Below the pieces are notes generated by a model. It had not been told where the DNA came from. It was given only the letters and a program-made list of their open reading frames with translations, and made no database searches. Below are positions 33,008 to 41,890 of a stretch of DNA of 64,000 nucleotides, piece by piece. Source of the stretch: Dyadobacter crusticola DSM 16708 (lineage in GTDB: Bacteria > Bacteroidota > Bacteroidia > Cytophagales > Spirosomataceae). Positions within the stretch are counted from its first letter, which is position 1. Each line of letters opens with the position of its first letter. The translations under genes and the position numbers were made by a program. Location: assembly GCF_000701505.1 (NCBI RefSeq), contig NZ_JNJB01000004.1:124001-188000 (forward strand), read 5' to 3'.

Positions 33008-33922
33008 TTATCCTTTTGCCAAAACCTCTTTAACCGAAATCCAGCGGATCCCAGGATAGCGGCCATTATCAAGGGGCGCCAGCTTTGGCAACCCGGTAAA
33101 CATGTTGTGCATATATTGCATTCCCTGCCAGGCCGGAAAAGTCTCTTTTTCCTGAGGAGCTATCGTCCGCGTAATTTTGATCATCGCACCGAGCAAGCCT
33201 AGGCCGCCTACCCGAAAAGTACCGAACGTTTTGCCATGCACCTCACTAGCAGCTCTGGCCAGATCCTTCACAGTAGCTACTTCCCCTGCAATGCGCAGGT
33301 ACCTTGGCGTAGTGGGATCGAGCGCGGCGGCGGCTGTAAATTCAGCGGTATTTTCAATCGTGGTAAAATCCAGCGGCTGCTCGGCATCTCCCCAATAAAG
33401 TACCTTTTTTACTGCGGGCAAAACCAATGGCGCCTCGCCAGTGAGCAGATCCGTAAACATCCCGTTGAGCACCGAAGTTGCCTTAATGCCTGATTTATCA
33501 ACCACCTCGCTAAACTCCCGTCTCAAATCCAGATTGCGGTTGGAGCCTGGTTGCAGTTTGGTGTAATCAATGGAATAATCGGATGGGATAAAGCGGGCAA
33601 CTCCTGCCGAAACCGAGGCTTGCAGTAACCTGGTTTGTGCACCGACAATCACCTCGCGCAAACCTGACAACACAGATACCACGCAAGAAGCGCCGGTAAT
33701 GGCGCGTGTTAGACCGGCTATGTCAGTAAAATCAACTTCAACCACCTCCGCGCCTGCCGCCCGGAGCACATTCACATGCGGGTTAGTGCTGCCTTTACGA
33801 ACAATCGCTCTTACTTTCGCTCCTTTTTGCAGGAGATAGTGTGTGATCCTGCTGCCAAGCTGTCCCGTAGCGCCGGCTACGACAATGAAGCTCGCCGCGT
33901 TTGTTTCTTTTGTCAAATCCAT
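33008..33922 (-). CDS. NmrA-like NAD(P)-binding protein
   Basis: A 304-residue Rossmann-fold protein of the NmrA/isoflavone-reductase-like group. The nucleotide motif is VVAGATGQLGSRITHYLL, followed by VRAIVRKG (an Arg typical of NADPH preference), then VVSVLSGLREV and VARFIPSDYSIDY. The catalytic Lys of true reductases is not obvious, so it may be a reductase or a redox sensor. The C-terminal part (WQGMQYMHNMFTGLPKLAPL) is common in bacterial homologues. It stands alone and is divergent from ribokinase. Confidence 0.82.
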   Translation of the reverse strand: MDLTKETNAASFIVVAGATGQLGSRITHYLLQKGAKVRAIVRKGSTNPHVNVLRAAGAEVVEVDFTDIAGLTRAITGASCVVSVLSGLREVIVGAQTRLLQASVSAGVARFIPSDYSIDYTKLQPGSNRNLDLRREFSEVVDKSGIKATSVLNGMFTDLLTGEAPLVLPAVKKVLYWGDAEQPLDFTTIENTAEFTAAAALDPTTPRYLRIAGEVATVKDLARAASEVHGKTFGTFRVGGLGLLGAMIKITRTIAPQEKETFPAWQGMQYMHNMFTGLPKLAPLDNGRYPGIRWISVKEVLAKG

Positions 33923-34044
33923 TTCTTAGTTCGAAGTAGTAGGTATGTTGCTTTTGATACAATTATTATTCCCACCCAACTAATCACATTAAATTGCAAT
34001 TGTTAAGTCGTCGCATGAACATTAAACCAATCGCATTTATACGC

Positions 34045-34938
34045 ATGATCTACGTCGTAGGGAGCTCCAACACGGATATGGTGGTCAAGTCAGACAGATT
34101 GCCTGCAATGGGTGAAACCGTAATTGGCGGCGAGTTTTTAATGACGCCGGGCGGGAAAGGCGCTAACCAGGCAGTAGCAGCAGCGCGGCTGGGGGGGAAT
34201 GTAACGTTTATCTGTAAAGTTGGTAATGACCTTTTTGGAACACAAGCTTTACAGCAATTCCGCCAGGAACAGATCCATACCGACTTTGTTTTTACCGACA
34301 CTGTGGCTCCCTCGGGCGTTGCGCTGATCAATGTAGATCGGCACGGGCAGAATTGCATTGCAGTTGCGCCTGGCGCTAATAACCGGCTCACTCCGGCCGA
34401 CACTGAGCTCGGTCTTGCAGCGATTTCAGCCGGAGATATCCTGCTGGTTCAACTTGAAATTCCATTACCCACAGTCGAATCTGCCATCCGCGCAGCACAC
34501 GCAAAAGGAGCGAAGATCATATTAAACCCCGCTCCTGCGCAAAACCTGCCCGCAGCAATTTACCCAAACCTCTACCTGATTACCCCCAATGAAACAGAAG
34601 CCGCATTGCTGACCGGCGTTACCATTTCGAGCAATGACGCAACTGAGAAAGCCGCGGAAATGCTGATTGAAAAAGGCTGTAAAAACGTGATCATAACGCT
34701 GGGTAGCAAAGGTGCTTACCTGCGGACAGCAGAGAGCAGTGCATTTGTAACCTCGAAAAAAGTAACGGCAATGGACACCACGGCGGCAGGGGATTGTTTC
34801 AATGGTGCACTCGCAGTTGCCCTTTCAGAAAACAAGCCGCTCGGCGATGCGGTTACATTTGCCGGCAGCGCAGCGGCAATCAGCGTCACGAGAATGGGGG
34901 CACAGAGCTCCATGCCTTACCGGAACGAATTGAGTTAG
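34045..34938 (+). CDS. rbsK: Ribokinase
   Basis: A 297-residue PfkB-family sugar kinase. It starts MIYVVGSSNTDMVV. The ribose-binding region is TPGGKGANQAVAAARLGG (G-G-K-G-A-N-Q hallmark). The anion hole and catalytic Asp are in TTAAGDCFNGALAVAL, and the C-terminal motif is GSAAAISVTRMGAQSSMP. It phosphorylates D-ribose to ribose-5-phosphate. There is no rbs transporter or nucleosidase next to it, so its ribose may come from elsewhere in the genome. The frame is open upstream (ATG at 34015), but 34045 matches the family start. A strong shared terminator follows. Confidence 0.9.
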   Translation: MIYVVGSSNTDMVVKSDRLPAMGETVIGGEFLMTPGGKGANQAVAAARLGGNVTFICKVGNDLFGTQALQQFRQEQIHTDFVFTDTVAPSGVALINVDRHGQNCIAVAPGANNRLTPADTELGLAAISAGDILLVQLEIPLPTVESAIRAAHAKGAKIILNPAPAQNLPAAIYPNLYLITPNETEAALLTGVTISSNDATEKAAEMLIEKGCKNVIITLGSKGAYLRTAESSAFVTSKKVTAMDTTAAGDCFNGALAVALSENKPLGDAVTFAGSAAAISVTRMGAQSSMPYRNELS

Positions 34939-34947
34939 CCCTAAACT

Positions 34948-34979
34948 AAAACAGGCTGCCTTTTCAGACAGCCTGTTTT
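34948..34979. terminator. Bidirectional rho-independent terminator
   Basis: A perfect 11-bp stem, AAAACAGGCTG/CAGCCTGTTTT, with a 10-nt loop. It lies between convergent rbsK (stop 34938) and the ferritin-like gene (stop 35015). Flanking A and T runs let it work both ways. Confidence 0.8.
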
Positions 34980-35014
34980 CTTCACATCCCAATCCTCACT
35001 TTTACATTAATATA

Positions 35015-35839
35015 TCAAGGAACGATGAATGGCATTGCGATAGCCAGCGTCTCATCCTTTGTCAGGATTTCGTCGAAAGCCTCACTTGCAGCCTTGAATC
35101 TGATATCGCCCATATCAGGGATACCAGTCAGATCAAGATCAAGCAGGTTAGCGCCAGCTTGAACTACCGTAGCTTCGCTGTTGGATCCCTGGTAAACCGG
35201 AGCAGGTGAACCTTCGTCCAATGTGATCCAGGATTTAATCGCCTTGTTGTTTCTGATCTTAGAAAGGATTTTTCTTGAAATAGAAGCGTGACGAGCCTCT
35301 ACCGAGTGAACCTGCAATGCATATTCAAGGATTTGCGGATCGTTGATCAAAGTTCCAGCCTGGCCTTTGTAAGCACGAACACCGGTATCTTCAAATGCAT
35401 GTGAAAGGAATACGAAAGTATCGAAGTTAGTGAAGGTATCGTAAGTACCACCTACCGTGAAATCGAACTTTGGTTTTGCTCCACCTGGCTGAAGTCCAAG
35501 CGCTTTTTCAAGGAACTTCACGTGAGCATCCTCATGCTTGCTGATCTGCATGAATACAGGTCTGTACATAGAAGGAATCAAACCAGCGGTATCAAGTCCT
35601 ACTTTGTAAAACTCGTCTTCCAGGTATTCCAGTGTCAAAGCAAATTTAAGCACTTCAACTGCATCAGCCGACTGTGCGTATGCTTTGTTCATTGCACCGG
35701 CCAGGAAAGCAGGCGTAGCAGCCGCAGCTACCTTCGCGCTTACTTTGTTAAAGAAAAAACGGCGGGATGTATATCCGATACGCTCCACTGCGTCACCGTC
35801 GAATTTTTCGAATTGCTCGAGTATATTAAGTATGTTCAT
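35015..35839 (-). CDS. Ferritin-like domain protein, exported
   Basis: A 274-residue protein of the ferritin_2 (PF13668) type. A TSRRFFFNKVSAKVAAAATP stretch with an Arg pair followed by a hydrophobic segment and AYAQ resembles a Tat signal. The four-helix region has ferritin-like E and E-x-x-H residues: FALTLEYLEDEFYKVGL, ISKHEDAHVKFLEKAL and VHSVEARHASISRKIL. The family is best known from plant and bacterial desiccation-related proteins; ferroxidase activity is plausible but not shown. It is 28 bp downstream of a second, related gene and probably co-transcribed with it. Confidence 0.87.
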   Translation of the reverse strand: MNILNILEQFEKFDGDAVERIGYTSRRFFFNKVSAKVAAAATPAFLAGAMNKAYAQSADAVEVLKFALTLEYLEDEFYKVGLDTAGLIPSMYRPVFMQISKHEDAHVKFLEKALGLQPGGAKPKFDFTVGGTYDTFTNFDTFVFLSHAFEDTGVRAYKGQAGTLINDPQILEYALQVHSVEARHASISRKILSKIRNNKAIKSWITLDEGSPAPVYQGSNSEATVVQAGANLLDLDLTGIPDMGDIRFKAASEAFDEILTKDETLAIAMPFIVP

Positions 35840-35867
35840 TTTGTTCCGAAGTTGTAGATGTTGTTAA

Positions 35868-36560
35868 TTATTGTGGCAAACCGCTTCCGCTGATCGTATT
35901 TTTAACGAAAGGCTGTACTGCTGGCAGAATCACGCCAGGCTTCAATGCCTTGTCAAAACCTGTTGCAGGATCAACTACGTCGTCCCCAGCGAAATCAGTT
36001 GAGTTAGGGTTCAGCAGGTCGCGGATTGCAGCAGCATGGCGTGCTTCAACCGAAACGATTTTACCAGCGATAAGCAAATAATTAACATTTTCGATCAGGT
36101 TTCCAGCACCATTGTAAGCCTGAACACCCGTGTCTTCGAACAATTTAGCAGCGCCAAGTACACTTGCACGGCTGTTGAAGTCGATGCCATCGAAGTTAGG
36201 AGTAAGTCCTTTAATCGCAGCAGCACCCAACGCAGCTTTGAAGAACTGACGGTGTACGATCTCGTGGTACATGATATCTGTCAGGATCGTCTTCTCTTCT
36301 TCGGTCATTCCCGCGTACGGAGTCATCATCACCTGAGTGTAGAAAGCAGCTTCTAGTTGTTCCAGTGCGTATGCATAGTTCAGGATTCCGATGTCACCCA
36401 TTCCAAGATCCACAACTTCGCCAGGAAGGTTGTGATCGTCCAATGTACATCCCATGATGAAGGCGCCAGTTGCAGCAGCGACTCCCGCTGATCTTAAAAA
36501 GTAGCGCCGATTTACCTTTTCAAGCATAGGGCCAGCATTTTGTAGTAAGTTGTTTTCCAT
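35868..36560 (-). CDS. Ferritin-like domain protein with Tat-lipoprotein-like signal
   Basis: A 230-residue protein of the same ferritin_2 group as its neighbour. VNRRYFLRSAGVAAATGAFI then MGC shows a Tat twin-arginine motif and a lipobox Cys, so it is probably an exported lipoprotein. The helical bundle carries YALEQLEAAFYTQVM, DIMYHEIVHRQFFKAAL and IVSVEARHAAAIRDLL, each with the acidic/His residues of the fold. It is first of the two-gene pair; the second (35015-35839) is longer and has a different signal. The two may form a heteromeric complex, which is an inference from adjacency. Confidence 0.87.
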   Translation of the reverse strand: MENNLLQNAGPMLEKVNRRYFLRSAGVAAATGAFIMGCTLDDHNLPGEVVDLGMGDIGILNYAYALEQLEAAFYTQVMMTPYAGMTEEEKTILTDIMYHEIVHRQFFKAALGAAAIKGLTPNFDGIDFNSRASVLGAAKLFEDTGVQAYNGAGNLIENVNYLLIAGKIVSVEARHAAAIRDLLNPNSTDFAGDDVVDPATGFDKALKPGVILPAVQPFVKNTISGSGLPQ

Positions 36561-36880
36561 TACGGCAAATCCGGTTTTGTTGAGAGAAATTTCAATTACC
36601 GAAACCTACGAGCCACCCTGGTAAACGGATCAAAAAAAACAGGAACTATCTTAGAGCTTTTAGGAGTATAGATTTTGTTTTTAGACAAAACACAGAATTA
36701 TGTTCTGAGAGCATGCACTTCGTATGATTATACCATTACCAAATTTTTGTAAATAGATGTTTCGGTACTGTAATTTTCTTATCGAAAATATAATCTGACC
36801 ATTTCCTTTTCGCATTCCTTTTTTCCTAAATTTGGATCTCAACATTTTATATCATTTTATCATTAAAGTACTGTTAGTCT
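36561..36880. other. Divergent promoter region
   Basis: 320 bp between the ferritin-like pair (minus strand) and the small secreted protein (plus strand). It is AT-rich, with a weak TTTTGT/ACAAAA hairpin near 36675-36690. No open frame here looks coding. It presumably holds both promoters; I see no clear operator. Confidence 0.55.
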
Positions 36881-37246
36881 ATGAAAAAGAACTTCCTTTT
36901 ACTTGCTATGCTTGCCGTAAGCGTAATCTTCGTTGCCGCAAGAGTCGCTGCTGATACGCTGGTTGGCACCTGGAAATACACCGTGACCAACGTACCGCCT
37001 GAATATGAGTCTGGTACGATGACTTTTGAAGAAAAAGGCGGCAAGATCGTGGGCTACCTGGGAAGCACCGACAAGTCAGAGATGAAAGAATTGAAAATCA
37101 ACGAAGGTAAGGTCGTTTTCAAGCTCGATTTCCAGGGTTCAATGATCACCATTGATATGGTGCAGACAGGAGATACAATGAAAGGGATCGTAGTCACAAA
37201 CGACGGCGAGTTCCCGATCGAAGCTACAAGAGAGACCAAGAACTAG
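36881..37246 (+). CDS. Small secreted protein, lipocalin-like pattern
   Basis: A 121-residue protein with signal peptide MKKNFLLLAMLAVSVIFVAA then RVAAD. The mature part is all beta by pattern: LVGTWKYTVTNVPPEYESGT, MTFEEKGGKIVGYLG, KINEGKVVFKLDF and DTMKGIVVTNDGEFPIEATR. The G-T-W start and alternating strands are like a half lipocalin or a domain of heme/ligand-binding secreted proteins of Bacteroidota. No family is recognised with certainty. It stands alone and ends at a very strong terminator. Confidence 0.72.
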   Translation: MKKNFLLLAMLAVSVIFVAARVAADTLVGTWKYTVTNVPPEYESGTMTFEEKGGKIVGYLGSTDKSEMKELKINEGKVVFKLDFQGSMITIDMVQTGDTMKGIVVTNDGEFPIEATRETKN

Positions 37247-37267
37247 AATTCAGTATTAAGTATTAAG

Positions 37268-37307
37268 AACAAAAGCGAGCTCCTGAGGTCAGGAGCTCGC
37301 TTTTGTT
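37268..37307. terminator. Very strong bidirectional terminator
   Basis: A perfect 18-bp stem (arms 37268-37285 and 37290-37307, inner GAGCTCCTG/CAGGAGCTC) with a 4-nt loop and flanking A/T runs. It separates the convergent small secreted gene (stop 37246) and the LytTR regulator gene (stop 37318). Confidence 0.85.
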
Positions 37308-37317
37308 ATACACTATT

Positions 37318-38085
37318 TCAACTTTCCAGCCAGGCTTTAAACGCAGGCGCCTTTTCGCGGCTCACTATTACCTCCTGCGCCGTTTGCGGCCGCAGCTCCA
37401 CTTTCAGCTTTCCGTTGAAATAGGTATGTATCTTATTGATTGCATTGATCCGTGCGATAAACTGGCGGTTGACCCTGAAAAAATCAGCAGGGTCAAGTAA
37501 GGATTCCAACTCTTCCAGTTTATAATCTACCAGATACTGCCGCCCGTCGCCTGCAACCAGACAGGACATTTCATTTGCAGTATAAAAATAAGCCACCAGC
37601 TCCTGGCTGAGTGGGATCAGCTGCTCGCCGTTCTTGACAAGGAAGCGGGTTTTATAAGGTCTTTTGCTGATTGCCAGACTGTCCAGCAGAGTCTCCACTT
37701 TCCGCGCATAAGCTTTCGGTGAAAAATCCTCTCTGATCGTTTCATACTTCCTGATCGCCTCGGCAAGCTCCGGCGACTTGATCGGTTTCAGGAGATAGTC
37801 AATGCTTTTAACCTTAAATGCTTTGATCGCGTATTCATCGTACGAAGTGGTGAACACAATGGGGCTGTGCGCAGGAAACTCTTCAAAGATCTGGAAGCTC
37901 AACCCGTCGGCCAGCTGAATGTCGGAGAAGATCAGGTCTACCGGCTCGCCTATTGCAAACCATTTTCTCGAAGCCTCGACACTGTCCAGCACAGCCGCTA
38001 CTTCTATTTTCGGGTCCAATTTCCGGATCAGCTTTTCAAGCCTTTCTGCGGCAGGATATTCATCTTCTATGATAAGAACTTTCAT
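37318..38085 (-). CDS. LytTR response regulator (partner of kinase at 38105)
   Basis: A 255-residue regulator. Receiver domain MKVLIIEDEYPAAERLEKLI, phospho-acceptor Asp near residue 55 in LIFSDIQLADG, Thr/Ser switch in VFTTSYDEYA, and Lys in YLLKPIK. The LytTR domain follows from about residue 150 (TRFLVKNGEQLIPL, FFRVNRQFIARINAI). The ATG at 38085 is the family start; a longer open leader is ignored. The kinase gene ends 19 bp upstream. The pair is a classic LytS/LytTR two-component system and lies behind a TonB-dependent receptor on the same strand. Confidence 0.93.
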   Translation of the reverse strand: MKVLIIEDEYPAAERLEKLIRKLDPKIEVAAVLDSVEASRKWFAIGEPVDLIFSDIQLADGLSFQIFEEFPAHSPIVFTTSYDEYAIKAFKVKSIDYLLKPIKSPELAEAIRKYETIREDFSPKAYARKVETLLDSLAISKRPYKTRFLVKNGEQLIPLSQELVAYFYTANEMSCLVAGDGRQYLVDYKLEELESLLDPADFFRVNRQFIARINAINKIHTYFNGKLKVELRPQTAQEVIVSREKAPAFKAWLES

Positions 38086-38104
38086 GGCAACAAATGTTGG
38101 GCGC

Positions 38105-39130
38105 TCAGGCAAACTGTCGCAGTAAAGGAATGCGGACTGTGAAAAGATCCTTCTGCCGGATAATTTCGACCTGCCGCTCACTTAGCAAACTGTACCGGTT
38201 GATAATATTCTGCAAACCAACCCGTGTCGATTTTTCCAAAGTTGTTTTTTCAAGAATGTTGTTCTCGACCACCAGATATGCATTGTTATCATCCCGGATC
38301 GTGATCCTCAGTGGATTTTCGCGGGAAGTCACATTGTGCTTGATTGCATTCTCGATCAGCATTTGCAGGCTCAACGGCGTTACGTGCTGCTGTAATGCTG
38401 CGGCGGAAATATGCTTGTCCACCAGGAGGTTATCCCGAAATCGGATTTTATTGAGGTACACATAAGCATCCACAAACGCGATCTCTTCCTCCACTGTTAC
38501 GGTATCCTTGCCGCGGCTTACGAGCACATACCGGTAAACGTCCGATAGCCTTTCCAGATAATCCTGCGCGTCGGTGTTCTCATCGTCGATCAATGCAGCA
38601 AGCGTATTCATGCTGTTGAACAAAAAATGAGGGTCTAGCTGGTTTTTCAGCACTTCCAGCTGTGACTGAACTCCTTCCCGCATCAGCGACTCGGTTTTGC
38701 GCACATTCATTTTCCAGGATTCGAAGAAATAAACGGCTTCGTAAATCAGGAAAACAATAACCGTCGGCACGATGCTGATCCGGAATGTGATCAGAAATGC
38801 ATTATGCTTGAAATACGGTTTGCAGATTGTTTCGTTCAGGATCACGCTGACGAGCAGTACATATAAAAGGCCCAGTCCGGATTCATAAAGCACCCGACGA
38901 GCCGTTTGACTGTGGTCGGGAAACTTTCTGAACATGTAAATGATAATGGCGCGGTTACCCTCCCAAAGCACAAAGGTGATCAATGTGGAAAACAGCACAC
39001 CTATACCAAAGTCCAGGCTGAGGTTCAGCAAACCTTCAAAGTTGATCATCGCGGGGATCAGTATCCCGGCTAGCGGGATACCGATCAGGCGCATTCTGCG
39101 ATCGTTTGGTAAATATGCTGTTTCCTTCAT
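38105..39130 (-). CDS. LytS-type sensor histidine kinase
   Basis: A 341-residue His_kinase (PF06580) protein. Three to four membrane helices occupy residues 15-135, followed by a short linker helix. The phospho-acceptor is His 168 in LDPHFLFNSMNTL. The ATP-binding N box is IENAIKHN (about 259-266), then VGLQNIINRYSLL. There is no extracellular sensor domain, so the signal is probably sensed in the membrane. It is 71 bp downstream of the TonB receptor stop and 19 bp upstream of its regulator. All three genes run in the same direction. Confidence 0.93.
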   Translation of the reverse strand: MKETAYLPNDRRMRLIGIPLAGILIPAMINFEGLLNLSLDFGIGVLFSTLITFVLWEGNRAIIIYMFRKFPDHSQTARRVLYESGLGLLYVLLVSVILNETICKPYFKHNAFLITFRISIVPTVIVFLIYEAVYFFESWKMNVRKTESLMREGVQSQLEVLKNQLDPHFLFNSMNTLAALIDDENTDAQDYLERLSDVYRYVLVSRGKDTVTVEEEIAFVDAYVYLNKIRFRDNLLVDKHISAAALQQHVTPLSLQMLIENAIKHNVTSRENPLRITIRDDNNAYLVVENNILEKTTLEKSTRVGLQNIINRYSLLSERQVEIIRQKDLFTVRIPLLRQFA

Positions 39131-39200
39131 TTATTGTTTTGGGGGCAATGCAATGGTGATTGTTCGGTGCATTAAATTACCAGTTTGTAGGGATATCAAA

Positions 39201-41582
39201 CTAAAATGTATATCTGAAATAAGGTACCGGGAAAAAACCCTGCTGGTACTGGTTCGCCAGACTATTGGTCCGCGGATTATAAGTTTGCTGAAAGATATTC
39301 TGATTGGCAGTAACATTCTGCAAATCCAGCGAGGCTTCCACGGTACTCTTCCGCATTTCCTTCCTGTAAGAAAAGCGCAGGTCAGTGCGGAAATACGGAT
39401 TTTGACGAACAGAAAACGCCTGTCTTTCATCGTAAACAGCCGCCCCGAGCAAGCGTGACGCAGCAAGGTTCAGCGGCGTAAAATATTTTCCACCCACAAG
39501 AGTCGTACGAATATTAAAACCCAGCACCTGGTCTTTCTTCTGTCCCATTCTGATTTCCTTACCCGCCAGCAGGTTGACCACGTATTTCGTATTGAATGCA
39601 GTGTTGCGCTCCACCTTATCGCTTCCCTTGTATTTGGAATCAAAAAGCGAGGTGGTCAGAAGGAAGTAATAGCCCACATTGAAATACCTTTCCAGCGTCA
39701 GCTCGACGCCCATATTCCGGCCCGTACCATCATTTACGAGACTATCCCGCTCGACCGGCCCGAAAGAACTGCCGGTGTTCAGCATAGAGAATGCAGATGG
39801 CCGCATTTCAACAGGTACCTGGTACAGAAGCTGGTAGTAAGGTTCTATTTTCAGCATGAGATTTTCGGCAATGCGGTTTTCATAACTCAAAACAAAATGG
39901 TGGCTCTTTGTAAAACCCAGCTCTTGATTGGTCTGGACCGGGCCCCTTTCACCCGGCGTTTGGATAAAATAGCTATACAGGCTCTGCGTCTGACTGTTTA
40001 GCCCGTAACCGGCGCTGAGTGATTGTCCGCCTGCAAAACTATATCGCAACCCAGCCCTTGGTTCGACGGCCGTATTGTTATTCCGGCTGAAATGCTGGAA
40101 ATGCAGTCCGGTCGTCAGCAGGAGGCGCTGCGAAATGCGATATCTCCATTGTGCATAAGCCTGGGTCAGTATCGTATGCTCGCCATTTACATTCACGCGC
40201 ACGCTATCTACTGTCCCGCCTTTGTGGGTGGATTTATTGAAGAGGTCAAAGTTCAGTAAATCCACAGTCACCCCGCCGTAAACACTGCTTTTTGCATTGA
40301 TTTTGTGACGAAGGTTCAGCACGGCAGAGTACCGGCCTGTATTGTACTTCGACTCCCCGCTCGGAAATTCTTCCCGTGTTCTGACGCTGATCGAGTCGCC
40401 TGAAAACCGCTCCCGGGTGGTGCTCATTCCCAAGGTAAGGCGGGCGAAAGTTTGGGAAGACAAATTGTAATCGTACGCCAGTCCAACAATATTGGTCGCA
40501 TAATTTACGCGGGTATTGCTGTTTTCAGTTCCGTACAAATTAGTGAGCGTGGTGTCTACTTCACTCCCGAGGAACTGCACATCGCTTTTGCCCAAAATAC
40601 CAAATAACGACAGCTTGCCTTTTTGTCCCGTAGGTACTGTCACCTTAAAATTAAGGTCCTGGTAATCCGGTACCGCGCTGCCAGTCCCGAATTGAATGCC
40701 CAGCGCCTTGAAAACGCCGAGTGTGGAGTATCGGTAATTCAGCAAGAAAGACGCTTTTGAATTCTTACTGAATGGACCTTCCACCCCGGCCTCAAATCCA
40801 TTGAAGCCGATTTGTCCCATAAATTCATACTTTTCGTTATTCCCTTCTCGCATTTGAAGGTCAAATACCGAAGACAGCGCGTTGCCGTACTGGGCCGGAA
40901 ATGCACTTGTCATAAAATCGGACTTACTCAGCACATTGTTGTTCAGCATACTTACCGGTCCGCCTGTCGCCATAAAAGAACCGAAATGACTTGGATTGGG
41001 GATATTTAATCCCTCCAGTTGCCAGAGCATGCCGGTGGGCGAGTTGCCGCGGACCACAATGTCATTGCGGGAATCATCTCCGGAAACCACGCCGGCAAAA
41101 TTCGCAGCCATTCTCGAAGGATCGCCCAGGGAGCCTGCGTACCGTTTGGTATCTTCTACATTAAAAGTCCGCCCGCTCACAAGCGAAAGCTCGTTATTTG
41201 TCTTGCTCTTATCACTGGCCCGGTCGCCGGTAATCACAACTTCGTTCAGCGACTCAAACTTTTCAGTCAGCGTCACATTCAGGATCACCTCTTTTCCCGC
41301 ATTAACGACCAGATTAGGCAGCAGCTGCTCTTCATAACCTACCATTGTAATACGAAAAGACTGTCTCCCGATCGGTACCCCCGCCATGCGGAACGCTCCG
41401 TTGACATCGGTGGTCGTGCCCACCGGGCTTTCTCCTTCCGGCTGTATCAATAACACTGTCGCGCCGATTACCGGTGCCTGCGAAACTTCGTCCCGGATCA
41501 CCCCGCGGACAGTTTGAGTAAGTTGCTGCGCGAAAACCTGTTCGCTCAGCAGGATTGTCATGGCTAATAATAATGTCTTCAT
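39201..41582 (-). CDS. TonB-dependent receptor with carboxypeptidase-like N-domain
   Basis: A 793-residue outer-membrane receptor. Signal peptide MKTLLLAMTILLSEQVFAQ. A CarboxypepD_reg-like domain follows (VRGVIRDEVSQAPVIGATVL, DVNGAFRMAGVPIG). The plug comes next (LNEVVITGD, DIVVRGNSPTGMLWQLEGLN, AFPAQYGNALSSVFDL), and the barrel ends in FPVPYFRYTF with a terminal Phe. At this size it is not a SusC protein, and no SusD is adjacent. The ligand is unknown. It is followed by a LytS/LytTR pair in the same direction. The start at 41582 is chosen for the signal peptide. Confidence 0.92.
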   Translation of the reverse strand: MKTLLLAMTILLSEQVFAQQLTQTVRGVIRDEVSQAPVIGATVLLIQPEGESPVGTTTDVNGAFRMAGVPIGRQSFRITMVGYEEQLLPNLVVNAGKEVILNVTLTEKFESLNEVVITGDRASDKSKTNNELSLVSGRTFNVEDTKRYAGSLGDPSRMAANFAGVVSGDDSRNDIVVRGNSPTGMLWQLEGLNIPNPSHFGSFMATGGPVSMLNNNVLSKSDFMTSAFPAQYGNALSSVFDLQMREGNNEKYEFMGQIGFNGFEAGVEGPFSKNSKASFLLNYRYSTLGVFKALGIQFGTGSAVPDYQDLNFKVTVPTGQKGKLSLFGILGKSDVQFLGSEVDTTLTNLYGTENSNTRVNYATNIVGLAYDYNLSSQTFARLTLGMSTTRERFSGDSISVRTREEFPSGESKYNTGRYSAVLNLRHKINAKSSVYGGVTVDLLNFDLFNKSTHKGGTVDSVRVNVNGEHTILTQAYAQWRYRISQRLLLTTGLHFQHFSRNNNTAVEPRAGLRYSFAGGQSLSAGYGLNSQTQSLYSYFIQTPGERGPVQTNQELGFTKSHHFVLSYENRIAENLMLKIEPYYQLLYQVPVEMRPSAFSMLNTGSSFGPVERDSLVNDGTGRNMGVELTLERYFNVGYYFLLTTSLFDSKYKGSDKVERNTAFNTKYVVNLLAGKEIRMGQKKDQVLGFNIRTTLVGGKYFTPLNLAASRLLGAAVYDERQAFSVRQNPYFRTDLRFSYRKEMRKSTVEASLDLQNVTANQNIFQQTYNPRTNSLANQYQQGFFPVPYFRYTF

Positions 41583-41890
41583 TTTTGCCTGTTTTTGATT
41601 GAATAGCAAGACAAAACTTGTCAACACCGCGCTCATGCAAAACCGCTCTCGGGGCGAACCGTAGATTTAACAGGTCGAAGCGAAGTAATCCTGCGCTGAT
41701 TGGTAGAAGATAAATGGATGCTTGATTCGTAGTAGCTGTAATGCGAACGCTGCTAATCTGCGATCAAATTTAGCTTTTATACCGAAGAATAATCCTGACA
41801 GCCACCTGCTCATTTTCAACTGCTTGATTCTTGTACAGCAACTTTTTTTGTAGTCAGTACAAATGATGTTTCACTATAAAAATCAAAAAA
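41583..41890. other. Divergent promoter region
   Basis: 308 bp between the TonB receptor (minus) and the lipoprotein gene (plus). It is AT-rich at the right end. I see no clear palindrome or extra gene; it presumably holds both promoters. Confidence 0.55.
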
